NCBI GenBank assembly: GCA_028716765.1
Contig: JAQUPC010000090.1
Location: forward strand, 1-8,750
Reading direction: 5' to 3'
DNA length: 8,750 bases
Source of the DNA: Alphaproteobacteria bacterium
GTDB lineage: Bacteria; Pseudomonadota; Alphaproteobacteria; UBA9219
Numbering within the stretch: the first letter of the stretch is position 1; each line of letters opens with the position of its first letter. Shown piece after piece: positions 1 to 6,647 of the stretch. The translations under genes and the position numbers were made by a program. The notes beneath the pieces were generated by a model. The model worked only from the letters and a program-made list of their open reading frames with translations, was not told the DNA's origin and did not search any database.

Positions 1-229
1 CGGCTATCAGCCCGCTTACCTTTCCCGTGTTGGAATCCTTTGCGATAAAAGGCGGTAAAACGATAAATCCGCACCGCAGAACCCCCGTCCGTTTGGCTTG
101 CTCAAGCCGGGTTTCTTTAACGTCTTTGCCAGCCTTCCTTCCTAAAGAGGATCCGTTGACGTAATAAGCGACTCCGGAAGCTAAAACGACACTCAGGAGA
201 ATGACAAACAGGGCATGCCCGAATTTCAT
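1..229 (-). CDS. Periplasmic solute-binding protein, family 3, second tandem copy (partial, 3' end off window)
   Basis: The first 76 codons of a gene that runs off the left edge are visible; there is no stop. The start ATG (227-229) overlaps the TGA of the upstream gene in an ATGA junction, which suggests translational coupling. Residues 1-20 form a basic-then-hydrophobic N-terminus (MKFGHALFVILLSVVLASGV), either a signal peptide or an uncleaved anchor, because no clear AxA cleavage site follows. Residues 38-61 then match the neighbouring gene almost word for word (KETRLEQAKRTGVLRCGF, then PPF), and NTGK also recurs, so the two are paralogs. By analogy it should be a family-3 amino-acid-type binding protein in the periplasm. 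By hand count its GC is about 51% (116/229), below its neighbour. The ligand cannot be predicted and most of the fold lies outside the window. Confidence 0.8.
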   Translation of the reverse strand, partial: MKFGHALFVILLSVVLASGVAYYVNGSSLGRKAGKDVKETRLEQAKRTGVLRCGFIVLPPFIAKDSNTGKVSGLIA

Positions 230-1116
230 GGCGTTATTTCTCTTTCTTCCTGATAAGGCTTGGCCACACGGATGAATTCCACCGGACTATCGTACTTTTT
301 GAACGTTTTGTCGATGAACCCGCTGTCGTGCAGGTAGGCCAGCGTCGTGTCGATCATGGCCTTGAGCGCGGGCTCGTTCGCGGGAACGGGCATGCCCGCC
401 GCGATCATGCGCAGAGACCCGCCCTTCGCGGAGCGCAAAACGCCGGGGTTGGCGGCCTCATAGGTGGTGAAGGAGTGCGGGTCCATGGGAACGGCATCGG
501 CTTTGTTCGTCGCCACCATCATGAACAAATCCATGCTGTTCGAGAGCTGGGGCAGGGAAACCTGTTTGGCCAAAGGAAATTGTTCGCTCGCGGCGATGGC
601 GGAAAACTGGCCGTCCATGGCGGCGATCCTGACGCCGGGTTGGTTGACGCGCTCGAAATGATTGTCGAAGCGCGCGTCGCCCTTCCGCACGTACAGATTG
701 ATCGAATGATAAAACAGCGGCCGGGTAAACGCGGCTTCGCGCGCGCGGCCCGGCGCGTTGGCCACGGCAAAACAAAGCATGTCGAAGCGGCCCGTGGCGA
801 GGTCTTGCAGCATATGGTCGGTGGAGGCTTCCCCGGCCCATTCGATTTTCAGCTTCAACTGGCGCCCTATTTCTTCGGTCAGTTCATAAAACGGGCCGCC
901 GATTTTTCCGGTGTTGTGATCCCTTGTCTGGAACGGCGGCCACACGATGTAGCCGCATCGCAGCATTCCGGTGCGCTTGATCTGCTCCAGCCGCGTTTCC
1001 TTCGGCCGTTCCGGAGAAGGCCCTATGTCCGAAAGCGCCGCGCCGGTGGTATGCGCCGCGGTTGCGGACAACGCGGCGGAGACAAGAAAGGTCAGAAAAA
1101 GCGAAGAGGTTTTCAT
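226..1116 (-). CDS. Periplasmic solute-binding protein, family 3 (ABC-transporter type)
   Basis: This is a 296-residue protein, a normal length for family-3 extracellular solute-binding proteins (SBP_bac_3). Residues 1 to about 20 are a signal peptide (MKTSSLFLTFLVSAALSATA) with likely cleavage near residues 20-21. The mature part opens with RLEQIKRTGMLRCGYIVWPP (42-61), the usual first strand of the fold, followed by an ELTEEIGRQL helix (78-87). GRFDMLCFAVANAPGRA (109-125) corresponds to the family's 'D...G...T..R' segment, and TRPLFY (131-136) follows it. Such proteins bind a small solute, often an amino acid, and hand it to a membrane permease; some are sensory instead. No permease or ATPase gene is visible. 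The ATG at 1116 is preferred over one at 1161 because AGGAGGA lies 6 nt upstream and a signal peptide begins here; the longer form would run into hom. It follows hom by 17 nt and overlaps the next gene by 4 bp. The substrate is unknown. Confidence 0.88.
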   Translation of the reverse strand: MKTSSLFLTFLVSAALSATAAHTTGAALSDIGPSPERPKETRLEQIKRTGMLRCGYIVWPPFQTRDHNTGKIGGPFYELTEEIGRQLKLKIEWAGEASTDHMLQDLATGRFDMLCFAVANAPGRAREAAFTRPLFYHSINLYVRKGDARFDNHFERVNQPGVRIAAMDGQFSAIAASEQFPLAKQVSLPQLSNSMDLFMMVATNKADAVPMDPHSFTTYEAANPGVLRSAKGGSLRMIAAGMPVPANEPALKAMIDTTLAYLHDSGFIDKTFKKYDSPVEFIRVAKPYQEEREITP

Positions 1117-1122
1117 GGCGCG

Positions 1123-1129
1123 TCCTCCT
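1123..1129 (-). promoter_or_regulatory. Ribosome binding site that fixes the first binding-protein start
   Basis: AGGAGGA on the minus strand lies 6 nt before the ATG at 1116, within the 17-nt gap after the hom stop codon. It is a near-perfect Shine-Dalgarno sequence and decides between the 1116 and 1161 start codons. Confidence 0.75.
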
Positions 1130-1133
1130 GTCC

Positions 1134-2423
1134 TCAGCCGTTTTCCATGCGCATCAGGCACGGTTCTTCGCGTACGGATTTTACCGCCACCATTTTATTG
1201 ACGGCGCGGCGCATGGCGGCTTCGTTGACCTCGTGCGTCACGATGATGACGGGAACCGAGTCCGTGCGCGAGCGTCCGTGCTGCAGCATGGATTCGATGG
1301 AAATCGCCTCGTCGCGGAGGATGGCCGAAATGTCCGCCACCACGCCCGGCTGATCCACGACCTTTAACCTGACATACCAGCTGGAAAGGCGCTCTGCGGG
1401 CGGGGTTGGCGACAAAGGACGGCTCGCGGCAACAGGAATGCCGAAAGGCCTGACCGCGCTGCCGCGCGCGATGTCGATGATGTCGGCGATTACGGCGCTG
1501 GCCGTCGGCGCGCCGCCCGCGCCGCGTCCCACGAGCGTGACGGGGCCGGCGGCGCTGCCGTGAAACATGACGGCGTTCAGGACATGATCGACGGCGGCAA
1601 GCGGCGACGTTTCGGGTACGAGGCACGGCCCGACGCGCTGTTCAAGTCCGCGTTTCGTAAAGCGTGCCGTGCCTAAAAGCTTGATGCGGCAACCAAGCTC
1701 GGCGGCAAACGTGAGGTCGAGCGGCGTTACGCGGCGCAGGCCTTCCACCGTAATGGATTCGAGATCGGGCGGCGCGCCGAACGCCAGCGCGGCCAGTATC
1801 GCCAGTTTGTGGGCCGTGTCGTGCCCGTCGACGTCCATGCCGGGATCGGCTTCGGCGTAGCCCGCGGCCTGCGCTTCCTTAAGGGCCTCGTCGAAGTCCA
1901 GATTGGCCCCTGCCATGCGCGTCAGGATATAATTGCAGGTGCCGTTCAATATGCCCTGCACCGCGAGCATTGTGTTGCCCGCCAAAGCCTCGCGCAATGT
2001 TTTGATAACGGGGATGCCCCCGGCGACGGCCGCTTCGAACATAAGCTGCCGCCCGCTTTCTTCCGCCAATTTTGCCAGGTCCATTCCGTGGGCCGCCAGC
2101 AAGGCCTTGTTGGCCGTCACGACGTGCTTGCCGTTGCGAAGCGCCGTTTCGCAGAGCGCGCGGGCGACTCCTTCCGCGCCGCCGATAAGTTCGACGACGA
2201 CATCGGCATCCGGAAACGCTGCGAGTTCCAGGGGATTATCGGCCCAGAGGATTCCTTCAAGGGAACAGGAGCGCGTTTTCTGCCGGTTCCGGGCGCTGAC
2301 CGCCGTTACGATTACAGGGCGGCCGGCACGGGCGGCGATGACCGCCGCGTTTTCCTGCAACAGGCGAAGCGTTTCCGCGCCGACCGTCCCCAATCCGGCA
2401 AGAGCGATGCGCAACGATTCCAT
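1134..2423 (-). CDS. hom: Homoserine dehydrogenase with C-terminal ACT domain
   Basis: This cytoplasmic enzyme reduces aspartate 4-semialdehyde to homoserine with NAD(P)H, the branch point to threonine, methionine and isoleucine. At 429 aa it has the length of the monofunctional form, with no aspartokinase fused. The N-terminal Rossmann motif is GLGTVG (10-15). TANKALL (103-109) carries the conserved Lys106. The catalytic domain shows GILNGTCNYIL (157-167) and the family signature DPGMDVDGHDTAHK (193-206), with Asp202 and Lys206 at the positions of the catalytic pair known from yeast enzyme. An ACT domain occupies about 349-428 (RLKVVDQPGVVADISAIL), which in this family usually gives feedback control by threonine. 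The start at 2423 sits 9 nt after the lipoprotein stop, with AAGG-type Shine-Dalgarno bases overlapping that stop codon. It is probably cotranscribed with its flanking minus-strand genes. Assignment is very secure. Confidence 0.97.
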   Translation of the reverse strand: MESLRIALAGLGTVGAETLRLLQENAAVIAARAGRPVIVTAVSARNRQKTRSCSLEGILWADNPLELAAFPDADVVVELIGGAEGVARALCETALRNGKHVVTANKALLAAHGMDLAKLAEESGRQLMFEAAVAGGIPVIKTLREALAGNTMLAVQGILNGTCNYILTRMAGANLDFDEALKEAQAAGYAEADPGMDVDGHDTAHKLAILAALAFGAPPDLESITVEGLRRVTPLDLTFAAELGCRIKLLGTARFTKRGLEQRVGPCLVPETSPLAAVDHVLNAVMFHGSAAGPVTLVGRGAGGAPTASAVIADIIDIARGSAVRPFGIPVAASRPLSPTPPAERLSSWYVRLKVVDQPGVVADISAILRDEAISIESMLQHGRSRTDSVPVIIVTHEVNEAAMRRAVNKMVAVKSVREEPCLMRMENG

Positions 2424-2432
2424 GAGACCGCC

Positions 2433-2804
2433 TTACGGTTGTTGTATCTGGAATGGCGAAGGAGGCGGGGGCGGTTCCGGAACGGGCTCGCTTTCGATCA
2501 TCTCCTGAATATTCCGGGCTTCTTCTCTATCCCTTTCCATCTTGCGGATCTGCTCTTCGCGCTCGGAAAGCGGCGTAAAATCATCAGGTTTGCCCGGCAC
2601 CGTCGCAAGGTTGGGCCATGATTTATCGTGCAAGCTGGGGGGTGCCCTGACTGCCCGGGGAGCGCTCAGCACGCTTTCATCGGGTTCTCCCGTGAACCAT
2701 GTGGGCCACTTCGTGTCGGCGCAGCCCGCCGGCAACAGAAGGCACAAAATGGCAAGAAAAGCGAAGAAAGGGGCTGATTTTAGTGCAAAATTCCCGTTAA
2801 CCAT
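2433..2804 (-). CDS. Small proline-rich lipoprotein of unknown function
   Basis: The predicted product has 123 residues. After a short start (MVNGNFALKS) comes a hydrophobic stretch and the lipobox LPAGC, so Cys28 is the likely lipidated residue. Position +2 is Ala rather than Asp, which by the E. coli sorting rule favours the outer membrane. The mature part has a Trp/Pro-rich segment (WPTWF, 33-37), then SWPNLATVPGKPDDF (62-76), a 'PNL..VP..P' pattern I associate with short alphaproteobacterial lipoproteins. A highly charged, probably helical or coiled segment follows (80-105), and the end is a proline run (about 107-118). I do not recognise the function. The ATG at 2804 is chosen because the signal sequence starts there; an ATG 11 codons upstream adds an Arg-rich stretch that does not suit a signal peptide. 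It lies 9 nt before hom, so it probably leads that operon. Confidence 0.72.
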   Translation of the reverse strand: MVNGNFALKSAPFFAFLAILCLLLPAGCADTKWPTWFTGEPDESVLSAPRAVRAPPSLHDKSWPNLATVPGKPDDFTPLSEREEQIRKMERDREEARNIQEMIESEPVPEPPPPPSPFQIQQP

Positions 2805-2996
2805 GTTATAAGTCTGCCTTCTTCGATGCCGAAGCAAGAAACGGAAACATGTCCAGAACGCGATTTGTCAGGGCTTATCCGGTCTTTCTTTCGGGTTTCC
2901 TGCACCTTAACAGACCTTTACGGCAAGCCCAAGGCCCGAAAACGCCCTGGAAAGACTAAAAAGCGGCGATCCAATCCGAGCAAAGGCTCTCCCGTC
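2805..2996. promoter_or_regulatory. Divergent intergenic region between lipoprotein-hom and phaC
   Basis: These 192 bp separate two divergently transcribed units, so promoters for both should lie here. I found no convincing sigma-70 -35/-10 pair on either strand; TTGTCA at 2865-2870 has no good -10 at the right distance. The frame of phaC stays open through it from an ATG at 2826, but the encoded residues are very basic and unlike PHA synthase N-termini. The only ribosome-binding hint is AAAGG at 2982-2986, 10 nt before the phaC ATG at 2997. Confidence 0.4.
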
Positions 2997-4844
2997 ATGA
3001 ACGATACGCAAAAAGCTAAATCCGCAACGGCCGCTGTTCCTGCCTCGACCGTCCCGCACTGGCCCAGCACGGCCGAATATGCCGCGTTGATGCAACGTAT
3101 CGCCGCGCACAGCCACAACCTGATGCACGGATTCCTGGCGCGCAACAAGTCCATCCCCATGCCCCCGCCCCCCCCGGATCCGGCCAACCTCGGGCAAGCG
3201 TTTCTGGAACTTACGAGCCGTCTGATGAGCCAGCCCCATCATTTGGCCCACGCCCAGATGGCGCTCTGGCAGGACTACACGCGGCTGTGGCAATCCACGC
3301 TGACGCGCATGGCCGGACAAACGGCCGAGCCCGTCATTGCGCCGGCTTCGGGCGACAAGCGGTTTCAGGATGCCGCATGGCAGGATCTCTGGCTGTTCGA
3401 TTACATCAAGCAATCCTATCTGTTGTCCGCGCGCTGGGTGCAAGGCCTCGTCAAGGATGCGAACGGCCTCGACAACAAGACGGCCCGCAAGGTCGATTTC
3501 TATACGCGCCAGATGGTCGACGCGATTTCGCCGAGCAACTTCTGGCTGACCAATCCCGAGGTGCTGCGCGCGACGATCGAATCCAGCGGGGAGAATCTCA
3601 TCAAGGGGCTCGAACATCTGCTGGGCGATCTGGAGCGCGGGCAGGGCCAGCTGGCCATCAGCATGACGGACAACAACGCGTTCCGTCTCGGCGAAAACAT
3701 CGCCGCCTCGAAGGGCAAGGTCGTTTTCCAGAACAAGCTGATACAGCTGATCCAGTACGCGCCGCTGACGCCGCAGGTCAACCGCACGCCGCTTCTGATC
3801 TTTCCGCCCTGGATCAACAAGTTTTACATCCTCGACATGCGCGAGAAAAACTCGCTTATCCGCTATCTGGTCGAGCAGGGCCATACGGTGTTCTGCATCT
3901 CGTGGGCCAATCCGGACGAAACGTTCGCCGGTATCGATTTCGACGATTACATGACGCTTGGCCTTTTCGACGCCATCCGCGAGATCGGGCGCGTGACCGG
4001 CGAGGACAAGGTCAACGTCGTCGGCTATTGCATCGGCGGCACGCTGCTGGCGACGGCTCTGGCTTACCTTAAGGCCGCCGACAAAAAACTTACGCACGGC
4101 TTGCCGGAGATCGCGAGCGCGACCTATTTCGTGGCGTTGACGGACTTTACCGATCCGGGCGACGTCGGCGTCTTCATCGACGAAAACCAGATCGCGGTGC
4201 TCGAGGCGAAGATGGCCAAAAAAGGCTATCTGGGCGCGCGCGACATGAACACGACGTTCAACCTGTTGCGTGCGAACGACCTGATCTGGTCGTTCGTCGT
4301 CAACAACTACCTTTTGGGCAAGGAGCCGTTCCCGTTCGACCTGTTGTACTGGAATTCGGATTCCACCAACATCCCCGCGGCCATGCACAGCTTTTACCTG
4401 CGCAACATGTATCTGGAAAACAGGATGGTGCAGCCGCACGGCATCGCGATGAAGGGCGTTCCTGTCGATCTGCGCGACATCACGACGCCGAGCTTCCTGA
4501 TTTCGACGCAGGACGATCACATCGCGCCGTGGCGCTCGACCTATGCCGCGACGCAGCTCTACAAGGGGCCGTTAACGTTCGTGCTGGCGGGCTCGGGGCA
4601 TATCGCGGGCATCGTCAATCATCCTTCGGCCAACAAATACGGCTATTACACTAATCCTAAATGCCCGGCGCATCCGGACGACTGGCTGAAAGACGCCGTG
4701 TATCACACGGGGTCGTGGTGGCCGGCGTGGATGGAATGGATGAAGCTTTATACGGGCGACAAGGTTCCGGCCCGTGAGCCGGGCGCCGGCGGCACCGTCA
4801 TCGAAGACGCGCCGGGAAGCTATGTGCGCGTCAGGGCGATTTAG
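2997..4844 (+). CDS. phaC: Class I poly(3-hydroxyalkanoate) synthase
   Basis: PhaC polymerises (R)-3-hydroxyacyl-CoA into polyhydroxyalkanoate at the surface of storage granules, releasing CoA. From the ATG at 2997 the protein is 615 aa, close to the 589 aa of the Cupriavidus necator enzyme. A PhaC N-terminal domain runs from about residue 110 (GDKRFQDAAW at 119-128), followed by an alpha/beta-hydrolase domain. The lipase-like box is GYCIGG with nucleophile Cys345. The other triad members are Asp507 in DDHIAPW and His535 in GSGHIAGIVN; the spacings (162 and 190) nearly equal those of C. necator Cys319-Asp480-His508. The class I C-terminal GSWWPAW motif is present. No PhaE or PhaR partner is needed for this class, and none is seen. 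No phaA, phaB, phasin or regulator gene is in the window. The N-terminal 35 residues are Ala/Lys-rich and the start is less certain than the rest. Confidence 0.96.
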   Translation: MNDTQKAKSATAAVPASTVPHWPSTAEYAALMQRIAAHSHNLMHGFLARNKSIPMPPPPPDPANLGQAFLELTSRLMSQPHHLAHAQMALWQDYTRLWQSTLTRMAGQTAEPVIAPASGDKRFQDAAWQDLWLFDYIKQSYLLSARWVQGLVKDANGLDNKTARKVDFYTRQMVDAISPSNFWLTNPEVLRATIESSGENLIKGLEHLLGDLERGQGQLAISMTDNNAFRLGENIAASKGKVVFQNKLIQLIQYAPLTPQVNRTPLLIFPPWINKFYILDMREKNSLIRYLVEQGHTVFCISWANPDETFAGIDFDDYMTLGLFDAIREIGRVTGEDKVNVVGYCIGGTLLATALAYLKAADKKLTHGLPEIASATYFVALTDFTDPGDVGVFIDENQIAVLEAKMAKKGYLGARDMNTTFNLLRANDLIWSFVVNNYLLGKEPFPFDLLYWNSDSTNIPAAMHSFYLRNMYLENRMVQPHGIAMKGVPVDLRDITTPSFLISTQDDHIAPWRSTYAATQLYKGPLTFVLAGSGHIAGIVNHPSANKYGYYTNPKCPAHPDDWLKDAVYHTGSWWPAWMEWMKLYTGDKVPAREPGAGGTVIEDAPGSYVRVRAI

Positions 4845-4865
4845 CCGGGTTCGAATTCCTATAAA

Positions 4866-5486
4866 CTACTGCGCCAGGATATGCGCCACGTGGCCGAGCG
4901 AGCCGAACAGCCACAGGCTCCACACGGCAATGGCGTAGGCGGCGGCAATAAAGATGCCGTCGCGTTGCATGAGCCCCAGCGCCAAAACGATAAGCCCGAA
5001 CGACGGCGGCAGGTTCATGATGGGTACGGGTATCGCCATCAACACCGCCAGCAACAAAGCCAGCAAGCTGTGAACGCGATCGAAATGCGGCCCTGACAAC
5101 ATAGCGAAGCGCGGCTTGATCAAATGCTCCACGCGCGCCATGCCGCGCACGCCCACCGCCAGTCCCCGGGCAAGGGCATGCTTGTCGATGGCGCGGCTGC
5201 GGACGAAGGACGGAAAAAGAGGGGTGCGGAATCCTAAAACCATCTGGACCGTCAAAATCACAAGCGGCAGGCCGAACACAAGCGACAGGCCCGGCACCAT
5301 AAAAATGACGACGTTCATGAGCGCCAGAACGAAAATCAGGAAAGCGAAGCCGCGTACGCCGAACAGCTGCAGCATGGATCCAACCGTCACCGTTCCGCCG
5401 CCGGCGACCGTGGACTGCAATTCGCGCAGCAGGCTGGAAACGGTTTGTGGGGGGGAATCGGAAGTTGCAATCACGGCAGACGCCAT
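4866..5486 (-). CDS. ExoD-family inner-membrane protein
   Basis: This 206-residue, strongly hydrophobic protein has the length and layout of the ExoD (exopolysaccharide synthesis) family. Conserved-looking blocks are QLFGVRGFAFLIFVLAL (40-56), the VPGLSLVFGLPLVILTVQMV segment (64-83), a charged middle region (95-136), and GLMQRDGIFIAAAY (171-184). Probable membrane segments lie near 44-62, 66-84, 138-156, 162-180 and 178-196. ExoD was named from a Sinorhizobium exopolysaccharide and nodulation phenotype; the biochemical activity is not established, so the symbol is left blank. No exopolysaccharide genes are nearby. It follows the ATP synthase b gene by 63 nt on the same strand and may receive read-through. 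Its stop is 21 bp from that of the convergent phaC. The ribosome binding site before 5486 is weak, but no better ATG precedes the first membrane segment. Confidence 0.85.
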   Translation of the reverse strand: MASAVIATSDSPPQTVSSLLRELQSTVAGGGTVTVGSMLQLFGVRGFAFLIFVLALMNVVIFMVPGLSLVFGLPLVILTVQMVLGFRTPLFPSFVRSRAIDKHALARGLAVGVRGMARVEHLIKPRFAMLSGPHFDRVHSLLALLLAVLMAIPVPIMNLPPSFGLIVLALGLMQRDGIFIAAAYAIAVWSLWLFGSLGHVAHILAQ

Positions 5487-5515
5487 TCCGGCTTAGGGTT
5501 TGTCGGGCAGATTCG

Positions 5516-5542
5516 CGCGATAAAATACCCTATTCAATCGCG
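5516..5542. repeat. Short inverted repeat between the ATP synthase b gene and exoD
   Basis: CGCGAT at 5516-5521 is repeated as ATCGCG at 5537-5542, with a 15-nt AT-rich spacer. The arms are a perfect 6-bp inverted repeat. No T-run follows on the minus strand, so it is not a standard intrinsic terminator. It could be an operator half-site pair or chance. Confidence 0.3.
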
Positions 5543-5549
5543 ATCCGTC

Positions 5550-6068
5550 CTAACGGTTTTTACCGCCTGCCGCCATAAGCTTGGGGAGCGAGGCAATGGC
5601 CTGATCCGCAAGACGCCCGGCTACGGCCGCGTCAACGCGCCTGGCCAGCGCGTCGCGGGTTTTCGCGACGGCCTGTTCGATGATGGCCGTGCGCACTTCG
5701 GCCACGGCTTCTTCTTCGGCAAGGCGGATGCGCTCGGCCGCTTTCTGTTCGTGCCGTTCAAGCGACGCCTTGAGTTCTTCTTCCGCGCTGGTGCGAAGGC
5801 GCGCCGCTTCGACCTTGGCGCGGGCGATGATCTGGCTGGCTTCTTCCATCGCCGCCTTTTGCCGTCCGCGATAGTCCTCCAGCGCCGCCGCCGCTTCGGC
5901 GCGAAGCTGCCGCGCCTCTTCCAGTTCGCTCCGTACTTTGGCGATTTCGGCGTCGATCATTCCTACGATAGGTTTGCGGCCTAAATACCAGGCCAGCGCC
6001 ACAAAGAGAACGGCATCGAGCGCGTACCAGAAGTGATAACTGCCGAGCAGGCTGTGTTCTTCGGTCAT
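5550..6068 (-). CDS. atpF: ATP synthase F0 subunit b
   Basis: Subunit b is one half of the peripheral stalk that holds F1 still against the rotating c-ring. The 172-residue product has one N-terminal membrane segment (about 12-30, HFWYALDAVLFVALAWYLG), then a long, charged, heptad-like helix rich in Ala, Glu and Arg, as expected for the dimeric stalk. The ATG at 6068 is chosen because CGGGAG lies 7 nt upstream and the membrane segment then begins at the usual position. A TTG 33 nt further upstream would overlap the b' gene. It follows the b' stop by 16 nt. Two different b-type genes side by side, as here, are typical of alphaproteobacteria and photosynthetic bacteria, whose stalk is a b/b' heterodimer. 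Confidence 0.93.
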   Translation of the reverse strand: MTEEHSLLGSYHFWYALDAVLFVALAWYLGRKPIVGMIDAEIAKVRSELEEARQLRAEAAAALEDYRGRQKAAMEEASQIIARAKVEAARLRTSAEEELKASLERHEQKAAERIRLAEEEAVAEVRTAIIEQAVAKTRDALARRVDAAVAGRLADQAIASLPKLMAAGGKNR

Positions 6069-6084
6069 CGCGGCGCTCCCGGTC

Positions 6085-6624
6085 TCATGCCTTTTGCCCA
6101 ATCAGTTTTTCGACCATGGCCGAGGCCAGATCGTCCGCTGCCTTGCGCGCGTCTTTAAGCGCGGACTCGCGCAAAGCATCGAGGCGGGTTTCGGCTTCGG
6201 CGATACGCCGGCCGAGTTCCTGCTGTTGCGCCGTGCGCTTTTCGGCTTCTTCCTGCGCTGCCGCCGCCGCCATGCCGCTGACCGTCGCTTGCGCCTTGGC
6301 GCGGGCGTCGGCAATCGCTTTCTCAAGAGCCGTGCGCAGAGCGTGGGCTTGCGTGTTGTCCGCTTCGGCGGCCTCAAGATCGGTGCGCAGGACGTGCTGG
6401 CGCTTCGCCCTGGTTTGTAATACGCGCGGAACGGCCAGAAAGCGCATTAACACGAAAAGCAAAGGAAAACTGACGGCCAGCCAGAACAAAAGCCCCGGAA
6501 AAAACTGCACGTCTAGCTGCGGAAGGGAGCCTTTGGCTTCCTCCGCGGCTTCCTCCGCCCAAGCCGGCAAGGACAGCAAGAAAATGCCGCCGCAAGCCGT
6601 TAGCCTCGTGATAATGCGCTTCAT
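6085..6624 (-). CDS. atpF2: ATP synthase F0 subunit b' with signal-peptide-like N-terminus
   Basis: This 179-residue protein is the second peripheral-stalk subunit (b'). Residues 1-23 look like a cleavable signal peptide: basic MKRIITR, a hydrophobic stretch, then LPAWA before EEAAEEA. The stalk's membrane anchor follows at about 41-62 (FFPGLLFWLAVSFPLLFVLM), then the conserved-looking LAVPRVLQTRAKRQ and a long Ala/Glu/Lys-rich coiled-coil region. As b' has its N-terminus on the periplasmic side, a Sec signal that is removed is topologically possible; that is inference. The gene lies 23 nt after atpE and 16 nt before the b gene. The ribosome binding site is weak (GGGAT). It is called b' rather than b from its gene order next to atpE and its longer acidic N-terminus. 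Confidence 0.92.
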   Translation of the reverse strand: MKRIITRLTACGGIFLLSLPAWAEEAAEEAKGSLPQLDVQFFPGLLFWLAVSFPLLFVLMRFLAVPRVLQTRAKRQHVLRTDLEAAEADNTQAHALRTALEKAIADARAKAQATVSGMAAAAAQEEAEKRTAQQQELGRRIAEAETRLDALRESALKDARKAADDLASAMVEKLIGQKA

Positions 6625-6647
6625 AATCTAATCCCGACGCACGGACG

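Noticed and set aside
1117..1161. Upstream ATG adding 15 residues to the first binding protein
   Set aside because: It would overlap the hom end and bury the signal peptide; AGGAGGA is correctly placed for the ATG at 1116.
328..1353. 341-codon plus-strand open frame across the binding protein and the end of hom
   Set aside because: It crosses two confidently called minus-strand genes, is Arg/Gly/His-rich and shows no family motif.
1809..2621. 270-codon plus-strand open frame over hom and the lipoprotein
   Set aside because: Composition resembles a translated complement of a GC-rich gene; no domain, signal or plausible start context.
2907..4520. Very long open frame (537 codons) antisense to phaC
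   Set aside because: It is a by-product of GC-rich codon use. The product is a low-complexity Arg/Ala/Asp/Val-rich chain with no recognisable domain, while the plus strand encodes PhaC with an intact catalytic triad.
4845..4865. Terminator between convergent phaC and exoD
   Set aside because: The 21-bp gap has no stem with a T-run on either strand; termination must occur by another means or within the genes.
6069..6101. TTG start extending subunit b by 11 residues
   Set aside because: It overlaps the b' stop region, while the ATG at 6068 has a suitable ribosome binding site and gives a normal N-terminus.
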